Origin: Lachnospiraceae bacterium | Lineage (GTDB): Bacteria > Bacillota > Clostridia > Lachnospirales > Lachnospiraceae | Length of the DNA: 9,021 bases | Assembly (NCBI GenBank): GCA_900770345.1 | Contig: CAAGKF010000114.1 | Location: 1 to 9,021 of the forward strand | Direction: 5' to 3' | Part shown: one piece after another, positions 1 to 6,243 of the stretch | Numbering within the stretch: the stretch's first letter is position 1 | Layout of the letters: each line of letters opens with the position of its first letter | The notes under the pieces: model-generated | Told to the model about the DNA's origin: nothing | Seen by the model: only the letters and a program-made list of their open reading frames with translations | The model's database searches: none | Made by a program: the position numbers and the translations under genes

Positions 1-104
1 GTCCGAACCTTCTTGGCAAATGCCAAGGCCAGCGGCAGGCCCACATATCCCAGCCCGACAACGGCCAGTGCCTTGCCTCCCTTCAATAAATCATCTGTAA
101 CCAT
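1..104 (-). CDS. Nucleotide-sugar dehydrogenase, N-terminal fragment (runs off left edge)
   Basis: Only the first 34 codons are in the window; the gene continues past position 1. The start ATG is at 102-104, preceded by GGAGG (111-115) with a 6-nt spacer. The visible peptide has the N-terminal NAD-binding Rossmann signature GLGYVGLPLA, with glycines G17, G19 and G22 as GxGxxG. That exact string is characteristic of the UDP-glucose/GDP-mannose dehydrogenase family, especially the UDP-N-acetylglucosamine/mannosamine 6-dehydrogenases (WbpA, WecC, TviB type). These enzymes oxidise the C6 hydroxyl of a nucleotide sugar to a uronic acid for capsule, O-antigen or other surface polysaccharide. Which sugar is used cannot be told from this fragment. 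It lies 22 nt downstream of the porin gene on the same strand with no terminator between, so the two may be co-transcribed. Confidence 0.85.
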   Translation of the reverse strand, partial: MVTDDLLKGGKALAVVGLGYVGLPLALAFAKKVR

Positions 105-126
105 AGCGTCCCTCCCCCTTTCAATA

Positions 127-1419
127 TTAGAAGAAATAAGTCAAATCAGCCCAAGCCGTTTTGCCTTTATCTCCTGTTGTCAGCTCATGCAGATAATAGT
201 ACTCTACAGTAAAGACCAAGTTTTCTGCTATAGTATGATGGTAAGTCATACCCAAGCCTTTAAATCCATCCATATAATCGGCTAACCCTGTCATCGTATG
301 AATGACATAAGTTCCTCGCGGCTGATAATAGTAACGCACATCGAATTCATTAGAACCGGGTTCCCAGCTTTGGATATTTCCCCAAGCCCCTTTTAGGACA
401 AAACCATGATGGCGGCCATCTTCGTCACCGCGGCTTGTTCCCAGATACATGCCACCTAGGAGAAACTTTTCACTAAGATGATGCGTATACCAGGCATCCC
501 AAATGATTTCATCCCGGGTTCCCCAATTATCGTCCCCAAAATGCTGGACACCGCCGCCGTATTCATTACGGCCTTTTTCTTTCTTCATGGTCAAAGCCGC
601 AATATCGCCATCAGCTTTGGTCTTACCGACAGTCGCTTCATATTCAGGCTGGTCCCCCCAGTTAGCCGTTACCCCTTTGATAGAAGAATCAAAGATATTC
701 CCGTCGGCTAATTCATAACCGTAGCGGCCAGCTGTAATAACCGTTTCCCCTAACATCCCGCGAACGTAAATTCTTTTATCATCGAGCCAATCATCATCAT
801 TCCCTCGATTACCATGGAGGAAGTGTTTATTGCCTTCGATCATCCCAAAGATATGCCAATTATCATTCAAGCGTCCTTCAAAGAACAATCGTCCCCGCAG
901 ACGGCTGTCACTCCAATCCCAGCGCTTATTGCCACCATTTTTAACGTAGTTATAGCGTATTTCACCAGTAATCTTGTACTTCCGTTCTTCATCTTTCTTT
1001 TCATCCGTTGCTTCTGACGAAGGTGATAAATCCGTAAGCAGCGTCGCATCTTCAATCATGCCTTTATTTTGCAGATCCTTATAGAAAAATTCCCGCAAAT
1101 ACAGCGCATCGGTAACGCCAGCTATCCTCGTTTCCCGCAGGCCATCGATATCACCGTGTACATCCATCTTCAAACGGCTCATGGCCTGTAAGGTCAAAGC
1201 AGTCATTTCATCCCGTGTAAAATGACCGCTTTGGACATCACGACATCCTGCTGGAAGCCGTACAATACCCAAATCCACCAAATTTTGCATATGCTGGCAA
1301 GCCACTTCGGGTACTGCTGTCGATGCAGGAATACTGTCCGAATTTACTTTGGCAGATGCAGCACTACAAAAAAGCATCGTTGAGACCATGAACGATGCGA
1401 TTGTTTTCAGCTTATTCAT
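127..1419 (-). CDS. Putative outer-membrane porin with SLH-like N-terminus
   Basis: A 430-residue secreted protein. Residues 1-23 form a signal peptide (basic MNKLK, hydrophobic core, cleavage after ASA). Residues 39-83 resemble a degenerate SLH domain (LVDLGIV, then FTRDEMTALTLQAMSRL), with two cysteines (C41, C59) that could form a disulfide. A charged linker around 125-147 leads to about 280 residues of alternating aromatic and polar strands ending in the aromatic YFF, the usual C-terminal signal of outer-membrane beta-barrels. In Negativicutes, SLH-bearing porins (OmpM type) tether the outer membrane to peptidoglycan and let small solutes pass; that role here is inferred. I chose the ATG at 1419 because CAGGAG sits 8 nt upstream. 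A GTG three codons earlier (1428) would overlap that Shine-Dalgarno. The gene has its own promoter near 1503-1531. The substrate is unknown. Confidence 0.82.
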   Translation of the reverse strand: MNKLKTIASFMVSTMLFCSAASAKVNSDSIPASTAVPEVACQHMQNLVDLGIVRLPAGCRDVQSGHFTRDEMTALTLQAMSRLKMDVHGDIDGLRETRIAGVTDALYLREFFYKDLQNKGMIEDATLLTDLSPSSEATDEKKDEERKYKITGEIRYNYVKNGGNKRWDWSDSRLRGRLFFEGRLNDNWHIFGMIEGNKHFLHGNRGNDDDWLDDKRIYVRGMLGETVITAGRYGYELADGNIFDSSIKGVTANWGDQPEYEATVGKTKADGDIAALTMKKEKGRNEYGGGVQHFGDDNWGTRDEIIWDAWYTHHLSEKFLLGGMYLGTSRGDEDGRHHGFVLKGAWGNIQSWEPGSNEFDVRYYYQPRGTYVIHTMTGLADYMDGFKGLGMTYHHTIAENLVFTVEYYYLHELTTGDKGKTAWADLTYFF

Positions 1420-1502
1420 GACAACCACTCCTGCAAAATAAATAAGATATAAAAATACAACATATAGTATATATTCACGAGTAATTATTATCTTTAACTT
1501 TT

Positions 1503-1531
1503 ACTATACTATATCTGATTTTAAGCGTCAA
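1503..1531 (-). promoter_or_regulatory. Sigma70-type promoter of the porin gene
   Basis: Reading the minus strand, TTGACG (1526-1531) and TATAGT (1503-1508) are separated by 17 nt; each hexamer matches the consensus at 5 of 6 positions. The predicted start near 1496 gives a leader of about 77 nt that is AT-rich with no clear riboregulator. Confidence 0.65.
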
Positions 1532-1740
1532 ATTCAGAAGTATATACATCATTAATACAATTTTAATTATTTAAGTAATCATCTTATATAAGATATATAT
1601 GTTTTATCTTATTCTTATAATTTGTTATTACCCCCCCCATTTTATTTTAAATTTTATTGTTTTTAATATTTTTCTTAAAATATCATCACATCCAGACAAA
1701 AAATGTCCTTCCCATCGCATTATACACAGACAGTGCCAAA

Positions 1741-1826
1741 ATTCCCTTAAAAAATAGGAAATTTCGTAAAAAATTCCCTTGAAAAATAGGAAATTTCGTA
1801 AAAAATTCCCTTGAAAAATAGGAAAT
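1741..1826 (+). repeat. 32-bp tandem repeat, about 2.7 copies, upstream of the ATPase promoter
   Basis: Copies begin at 1741, 1773 and 1805, each starting ATTCCCTT and followed by AAAAATAGGAAAT. The first two continue TTCGTAAAAA; the third breaks off at 1826. The first copy differs from the second at one base (A for G at 1749). Each copy has dyad arms TTCC and GGAA, and copies 1 and 2 contain the palindrome GAAATTTC. The array ends 4 nt before the -35 element at 1831. The 32-nt period is close to three helical turns, so equivalent bases face the same side of the DNA, as expected for operator or iteron sites. Confidence 0.9.
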
Positions 1827-1830
1827 CATA

Positions 1831-1859
1831 TTGAAAATCGGCGTATTTTAGGCTATATT
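1831..1859 (+). promoter_or_regulatory. Sigma70-type promoter of the AAA+ ATPase gene
   Basis: TTGAAA (1831-1836) and TATATT (1854-1859) are 17 nt apart, each one base from consensus. The predicted start near 1866 gives a short leader of about 29 nt that ends in the strong ribosome-binding site AAAGGAGG (1881-1888), 6 nt from the ATG. The 32-bp repeat array lies immediately upstream. Confidence 0.65.
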
Positions 1860-1894
1860 AGGAATATCATCTTCATCGGCAAAGGAGGCATTTT

Positions 1895-3214
1895 ATGTTA
1901 CAACGAAAGATAGAAAAAAAGCTGCTGGACTGGAAACAGCAGGCCAATCATAAACCGCTCATTATCAAAGGCTGCCGACAATGTGGGAAGACGTATTCTG
2001 TCCTTCATTTCGCCAAGGCTCATTATAAAGAAGTCGTTTATTTCAACTTTTTAGAAAATCCCGATTATAACGACATTTTTGCAGGGTCCCTGGCAGTCGA
2101 CCATTTAATCATGCTCATGTCTGCCTTGTTGGGTCCGGATGTCCGCTTCATCCCCCATGAAACGGTCCTTATCTTTGATGAAATCCAAGTCTGTCCGGAA
2201 GCACGTACGGCTTTAAAATTCTTTAAACTCGACGGCCGTTTCGATGTCCTCGCTACCGGTTCTCTCCTAGGCGTCCATGGTTATGGAAATCAGCCTAAGT
2301 CCATTCCGGTCGGATATGAAACGGTCATCGACATGTATCCTTTGGATTTTGAAGAATTTTTATGGGCAAACGGCATCAGTCCGGAAATCATTGCCATGCT
2401 CCGTCAATATCTGAATCAAGAATCCCCGGTTCCCCTGGCATTACATAAAAAACTGCGGGACCTGCTCTTGCAATATACCGTCGTTGGCGGCATGCCAGAA
2501 GTCGTCCAGGCCTATACGGAACGCCATCAATTAAATGAGGTCTTACAGCTGCAACGGGACATTGTCAGGGCTTATGAAGACGATATGGTAAAGTATGCTG
2601 AAAACAGGGACAAAGCGAAAATCAAGCAGTGTTTCCAATCTATTCCAAAACAGCTCAGCAAGGAAAACAAGAAATTCCAGTATTCGCTCATCAAAAAGGG
2701 TTCAAAAGCCTCTCAATACGCTGGCAGCCTGCAATGGATTGAAGATGCCGGTATCATCCGCCGCTGCTACAATCTCTCGCTGCCCGAATTGCCTTTGGAT
2801 GGAAATGCCATCGATTCCGTCTTCAAGGTCTATATGGTCGATACGGGGCTGTTCGTCAGCATGTTGGAAGACGGGACGCAGTTCGATATCCTGAAGGGCA
2901 ATTTATATGCCTATAAAGGTGCTATCTATGAAAATCTCGTCGCCGATTTCTTTATCAAAATGGGCCGGAAGCTGTACTATTTCCATAAAGACTCAGGCCT
3001 CGAAATCGACTTCGTCATCCGCTACCGTGGCCAGGCCACACTTATCGAAGCCAAAGCCGCCACAGGCGACACGAAAAGTACGAAAACGATTTTAAAACAT
3101 CCCGAAAAGTATCATATTCATCAAGCCATAAAATTAGGCGATTACAATATAGGCCGTACCCAGGATATCCTGACACTTCCGATGTACATGGGATTTCTCC
3201 TGGACGAGGCATAA
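1895..3214 (+). CDS. AAA+ ATPase with DUF4143 C-terminal nuclease-like domain
   Basis: This 439-residue protein belongs to the AAA_14/DUF4143 family. The ATPase half has a Walker A motif GCRQCGKT (26-33), a Walker B motif VLIFDEIQ (91-98, with D95 and E96) and a sensor-like LATGSLLG (119-126). A central region follows (about 150-340), including VVGGMPEVV (196-204). The C-terminal region has GAIYENLVADFF (342-353) and then E370, D372 (EIDFVI) and E385/K387 (IEAK), the spacing of a PD-(D/E)XK nuclease core. Family members are full length at about 400-450 residues, so this copy looks intact. They are widespread, patchily distributed and of unsettled function; no specific role is claimed here. 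It is the only plus-strand gene in the window, is transcribed alone from its own promoter, and ends at a terminator shared with the convergent amt gene. Confidence 0.9.
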   Translation: MLQRKIEKKLLDWKQQANHKPLIIKGCRQCGKTYSVLHFAKAHYKEVVYFNFLENPDYNDIFAGSLAVDHLIMLMSALLGPDVRFIPHETVLIFDEIQVCPEARTALKFFKLDGRFDVLATGSLLGVHGYGNQPKSIPVGYETVIDMYPLDFEEFLWANGISPEIIAMLRQYLNQESPVPLALHKKLRDLLLQYTVVGGMPEVVQAYTERHQLNEVLQLQRDIVRAYEDDMVKYAENRDKAKIKQCFQSIPKQLSKENKKFQYSLIKKGSKASQYAGSLQWIEDAGIIRRCYNLSLPELPLDGNAIDSVFKVYMVDTGLFVSMLEDGTQFDILKGNLYAYKGAIYENLVADFFIKMGRKLYYFHKDSGLEIDFVIRYRGQATLIEAKAATGDTKSTKTILKHPEKYHIHQAIKLGDYNIGRTQDILTLPMYMGFLLDEA

Positions 3215-3216
3215 AA

Positions 3217-3245
3217 AAGAGGCTGTCGCATTAAGACAGCCTCTT
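3217..3245. terminator. Bidirectional intrinsic terminator between ATPase and amt genes
   Basis: A perfect 11-bp stem, AAGAGGCTGTC (3217-3227) with GACAGCCTCTT (3235-3245), closes a 7-nt loop GCATTAA. On the minus strand it is followed by a run of six T (3213-3218 read in reverse), which makes it a strong terminator for the amt gene ending at 3278. On the plus strand the T-run is short, so termination of the ATPase mRNA may be weaker. The same stem and loop recur at 6097-6133. Confidence 0.85.
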
Positions 3246-3277
3246 ACTACAAACTCCATGCTACAAACTATAATTAC

Positions 3278-5095
3278 TCACTTATCAATGGGATAGTCCT
3301 GCAAGGCTTCATAGCCTTCTTCGCCGGTACGGATTTTGACGGCGTTATCGATGGTCGAAACGAAGACTTTGCCGTCGCCGTATTTGCCGGTGTAGAGGAC
3401 TTTCTTGGCCACTTCGATGATGGTCCGTGGCGAAACTTTGGAAACGACCATTTCTACGCGGACTTTCGGCAGGAGTTTAGCCGATACTTTAGCACCACGA
3501 TAGAGTTCTGTCCGGCCTTTTTCAATGCCGAAGCCCAGGGCACGGGTAATGGTCATGCCCGTGATGCCGATGGCTTCCATAGCGCCTTTCAGGGATTCAA
3601 AGCGTTTTTCATCCGTAATGATGGTGACATTGTACAGATGGTGCCCATCAGCCGGCATAGACTTAACGGTGACTGCCGACGGAGCCGTTTCGGGTTTATC
3701 CAGAGGCACTTCGACAGCCCCGGCCGGTGCTTTGCCTGCATCGATGGCTTCCGTCACGGTATCAGGCGTAATCATGAAGCCGGCATAGGCCGAAGCGATG
3801 CCGTGTTCTTCAAAGTCCAGGCCATTGATTTCTTCTTCTGCCGTAACGCGCAGGCCCATAGTGGCGTTGAGGATACGGAAGACGATATTGATAGCGACGA
3901 AGACATAGAGGGCGACGACGCAGACGCCGAGGACCTGGATGAGGAAGAAATGCGTTTCTCCCGTATAGAGCAGGCCATCTTTGACGCTGAACAGGCCTGT
4001 CAGGATAGTCCCTAAAGCGCCACAGCCACCGTGAGCGGCGACAGCACCGACAGGGTCATCGATTTTCAGTTTCTGGTCGATGAATTCGATGAGGAAAATA
4101 ATGGCAGCCCCGGAAATAACGCCGATGATGAAAGCACCGGTGACGCTGACGGCATCGCAGCCGGCCGTAATAGCAACTAAGCCGGCCAGGCCGCCATTCA
4201 AGGTCATGGAAACATCGGGTTTGCCATAATGGATCCAGGTGACAAGCATGGCCGTGCAGGCACCGGCGGCAGCAGCCATATTGGTCGTAACGAAAATCAT
4301 GGAAGCCGATACCAGCGTTTCATCACCGGTCATGGAAACGGTCGAGCAGCCGTTGAACCCGAACCAGCCGAACCAGAGGATGAACATGCCCAGGCAGGCC
4401 AGGGGCAGGCTGTGACCAGGAATAGCATTGACACTGCCATCTTTATTATATTTGCCGATACGGGGCCCCAGAATCCAGGCACCGACGAGAGCGCAGACGC
4501 CGCCGACCATGTGTACGCACGTGGAACCAGCGAAATCATGGAAACCTAATTCCTGAAGCCAGCCGCCACCCCAGATCCAGTGACCGGAAATCGGATAAAT
4601 GAGAAGACTGATTAAGACAGAATAAAGACAGTAGACAGAGAACTTCGTCCGTTCTGCCATAGCGCCGGAAACGATAGTCGCCGATGTTGCACAGAAGACG
4701 GTCTGGAAAATAAGGAACGCCATCTCCGGGAAACCTGCGTCATCAGCGACGTGGAAGTTCTGGACAAAGGGATCGGGAATCCCGATGATGCCGTGGAAAT
4801 CCGTGCCAAACATGAGGCCAAAGCCGAGGAACCAGAAGAAAACAGTCCCCAACGCAAAGTCCATGAAGTTCTTCATGACGATATTGCCGGCGTTCTTGGC
4901 CCGCGTCAGGCCCGTTTCCAACATAGCGAAACCAGGCTGCATAAAGAAGACCAGGGCCGCACCGAGAAGAATCCAAATCGTGTCGACCGAAGAATACCGC
5001 CCCGGCTCCGCATCTGCCGCCAATGTAATAAGCGGACTACAAGCAAATATAACAGCTAAACAGCTGCGCTGAAGGATACGTCTGAATTCAGCCAT
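3278..5095 (-). CDS. amtB: Ammonium transporter fused to a PII regulatory domain
   Basis: A 605-residue fusion. Residues 1-26 look like a signal peptide (hydrophobic core, ITLA). Residues about 35-435 are the Amt/Mep/Rh channel, with many hydrophobic helices, the twin pore histidines H195 (STCVHMVGG) and H355 (AVAAHGG), and WFGWFGFN (241-248). A Pro/Ala-rich linker (about 440-484) leads to a complete PII domain (485-600) with GITGMT, TELYRGA, LLPKV, GDGKVFV and IRTGEEG. The channel conducts ammonium across the inner membrane; PII proteins normally bind ATP/ADP and 2-oxoglutarate and plug AmtB from the cytoplasm. Here channel and plug are one chain. Aligned to E. coli GlnB, the uridylylated Tyr51 is Val537 and Gln39 is Glu525, while Lys58 (K544) and Lys90 (K576) are kept. 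I chose ATG 5095, 5 nt after GGGGGGAG, over an in-frame start 23 codons upstream that reads through the leader hairpin. Confidence 0.93.
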   Translation of the reverse strand: MAEFRRILQRSCLAVIFACSPLITLAADAEPGRYSSVDTIWILLGAALVFFMQPGFAMLETGLTRAKNAGNIVMKNFMDFALGTVFFWFLGFGLMFGTDFHGIIGIPDPFVQNFHVADDAGFPEMAFLIFQTVFCATSATIVSGAMAERTKFSVYCLYSVLISLLIYPISGHWIWGGGWLQELGFHDFAGSTCVHMVGGVCALVGAWILGPRIGKYNKDGSVNAIPGHSLPLACLGMFILWFGWFGFNGCSTVSMTGDETLVSASMIFVTTNMAAAAGACTAMLVTWIHYGKPDVSMTLNGGLAGLVAITAGCDAVSVTGAFIIGVISGAAIIFLIEFIDQKLKIDDPVGAVAAHGGCGALGTILTGLFSVKDGLLYTGETHFFLIQVLGVCVVALYVFVAINIVFRILNATMGLRVTAEEEINGLDFEEHGIASAYAGFMITPDTVTEAIDAGKAPAGAVEVPLDKPETAPSAVTVKSMPADGHHLYNVTIITDEKRFESLKGAMEAIGITGMTITRALGFGIEKGRTELYRGAKVSAKLLPKVRVEMVVSKVSPRTIIEVAKKVLYTGKYGDGKVFVSTIDNAVKIRTGEEGYEALQDYPIDK

Positions 5096-5115
5096 AAAAA
5101 CTCCCCCCTTCTTGC

Positions 5116-5151
5116 CAAAAAAACGCCTAGCCGTAAAAAACGACCAGGCGT
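5116..5151 (-). terminator. Terminator-like hairpin in the amt leader (possible attenuator)
   Basis: Read on the minus strand, ACGCCTGGTCG (5151-5141) pairs with CGGCTAGGCGT (5133-5123) around a T-rich 7-nt loop, an 11-bp stem with two G-U pairs when RNA. It is followed directly by a run of T (5122-5116). It stands 90 nt after the tatD stop and only about 20 nt before the amt Shine-Dalgarno (5101-5108). That is too little space for a promoter, so amt transcription should begin upstream, in the AT-rich stretch 5160-5240 (weak -10 candidate TAATAT at 5163-5168), and must read through this hairpin. It may be the tatD terminator, an amt attenuator, or both. Confidence 0.6.
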
Positions 5152-5240
5152 CATTGCCAAACATATTACATTAAATATAAATAATTTAAAACTTATAAAT
5201 TTTAAATTTAAGCATATTATAGAAATAAACGTTATGATTG

Positions 5241-6026
5241 TCAAGTATTTTGTTGTAAATTGAAAAGTTTTTCTGTATTTGCTTTGGCATGGGCTGTCAA
5301 TTCTTCGACAGATACGCCCATATACCCGGCCAGGGTCTGTGCCACATAGGTGATGTTGTTGGGCACATTGGTCCGGGGCAGGTGGAAGCCCCGCGGCGTC
5401 AGGTACGGTGCATCCGTTTCGATGAGGACCCGGTCCAAGGGCAGGATGGATACAGCATCGCGTAAGGGAGCCGCCCGCCGTTCATCGCAGATCCAGCCGG
5501 TAATACCGATATAAAAACCCAAATCGAGCATCTTTTCCAGCGTCTTCTTGTCGCCCGTATAACAGTGGACGACCGATTGCGGGCAAAGCCCTTCATGCCC
5601 CTTGAAACAAGCCAGGAAGTCATCAGCTGCGTCCCGTTCATGAAGGAACATGGGCTTATCCAGTTCTTCTGCCATGGCAATGAGGGCGTTGAAAAAGTGG
5701 AGCTGGTTCTCTTTTTTAGAATACATGCGGTCGTAATCAAGACCCGTTTCGCCGACGGCGACGACTTTCGGATTCGTCGTGACAATGCGCCGGATTTCCT
5801 CCAAATCCGCCTCCGTCGCTTCATCGGCCACGTGAGGATGGATGCCGGCCGTGCCAAAAGCCGTGTGATTGCGGACAAACTGGTTGACCAGACGATTCTC
5901 CCGGGCCTCCGACCCAGTCAGGATACAGCAGATACCGTCCACCGCCGCATCGGCAATGATTTTTTCCGGTTTGGGAAAAGACCGGGTAAATAAATTGAGC
6001 CCAATATCATAATATTTTATATCCAT
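5241..6026 (-). CDS. tatD: TatD-type metal-dependent DNase
   Basis: A 261-residue TIM-barrel hydrolase of the TatD family, cytoplasmic, about the usual 260 residues. Members are Mg-dependent nucleases; E. coli TatD has 3'-5' exonuclease activity on DNA and RNA and is linked to repair of oxidised DNA. Metal-site residues are visible: E93 (VGETGLDYDR), H129 (MFLHERDA), H154 (VVHCYTG) and D205 (LIETDAPYL). The N-terminus reads YYDIGLNL instead of the HxH found in YcfH/YabD-type members, and residues 172-184 read YIGITGWICDERR. Both match E. coli TatD proper rather than YcfH. I chose ATG 6026, 6 nt after GAGGTG; an upstream in-frame GTG at 6056 has no such site and would overlap the likely promoter. 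It is followed 145 nt later by the amt gene on the same strand. Confidence 0.93.
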   Translation of the reverse strand: MDIKYYDIGLNLFTRSFPKPEKIIADAAVDGICCILTGSEARENRLVNQFVRNHTAFGTAGIHPHVADEATEADLEEIRRIVTTNPKVVAVGETGLDYDRMYSKKENQLHFFNALIAMAEELDKPMFLHERDAADDFLACFKGHEGLCPQSVVHCYTGDKKTLEKMLDLGFYIGITGWICDERRAAPLRDAVSILPLDRVLIETDAPYLTPRGFHLPRTNVPNNITYVAQTLAGYMGVSVEELTAHAKANTEKLFNLQQNT

Positions 6027-6060
6027 GTAAGACACCTCGTGAAAATAAGATTCCACGAAT

Positions 6061-6069
6061 ATTGTACCA
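6061..6069 (-). promoter_or_regulatory. Extended -10 promoter candidate for tatD
   Basis: The minus strand reads TGGTACAAT, an extended -10 element (TGn followed by TACAAT, 5 of 6 to consensus). No good -35 is seen at 16-18 nt. The predicted start near 6054 would leave a leader of about 28 nt before ATG 6026. Confidence 0.4.
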
Positions 6070-6096
6070 AAAAAACAGGTTCCTGCGTAGTCTTCA

Positions 6097-6133
6097 AAAA
6101 GAGGGGCTGTTGCATTAAGACAGCCTCTCTTTT
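6097..6133. terminator. Hairpin terminator with GCATTAA loop, downstream of the Rpn gene
   Basis: A 15-bp stem with two G-U pairs, 6097-6111 with 6119-6133, closes the loop GCATTAA (6112-6118). It is flanked by A-run and T-run sequence on both sides, so it could terminate in either direction; the likely user is the Rpn gene ending 110 nt away at 6244. The core GAGG-GCTGT/GACAGCCTC and the loop are nearly identical to the terminator at 3217-3245. Confidence 0.75.
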
Positions 6134-6243
6134 GAGTTTTAAAAGTGTCCTTGACAAAGGGTACAGTTTAACCAGCTTCTACAAACTCTAAAGTAATAGG
6201 GCCCTCGCATAATGGATTCCATGAATATCTATGAGTTCAGATG

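Larger units (their letters stand above)
1420..1894. other. AT-rich divergent intergenic region
   Basis: This 475-nt stretch separates the divergently transcribed porin and AAA+ ATPase genes. No credible reading frame lies in it. It carries the porin promoter on its left, a run of eight C at 1631-1638, then 32-bp tandem repeats (1741-1826) and the ATPase promoter on its right. The DNA from about 1540 to 1740 is very AT-rich and otherwise featureless to me. Confidence 0.8.
6049..6228. repeat. 14-bp imperfect direct repeat pair flanking the hairpin segment
   Basis: GATTCCACGAATAT at 6049-6062 and GATTCCATGAATAT at 6215-6228 match at 13 of 14 bases. They bracket a segment of about 150 bp that holds the GCATTAA hairpin and no gene. 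This might be chance, a local duplication, or the scar of an insertion. Confidence 0.5.

Noticed and set aside
1360..1419. Lipoprotein signal in the porin (MLFC)
   Set aside because: The residue before Cys is Phe, not Gly/Ala/Ser, and a better type I cleavage site (ASA) follows.
5096..5160. Sigma54 promoter for amt (TTGGCA near 5160)
   Set aside because: The GG is followed at the right distance by TG rather than GC, so the -12 half of the consensus is missing.
6153..6180. Plus-strand promoter starting from a perfect TTGACA near 6151
   Set aside because: There is no -10 at 16-18 nt and no plus-strand gene downstream; it may be part of an old mobile-element end, which I cannot name.
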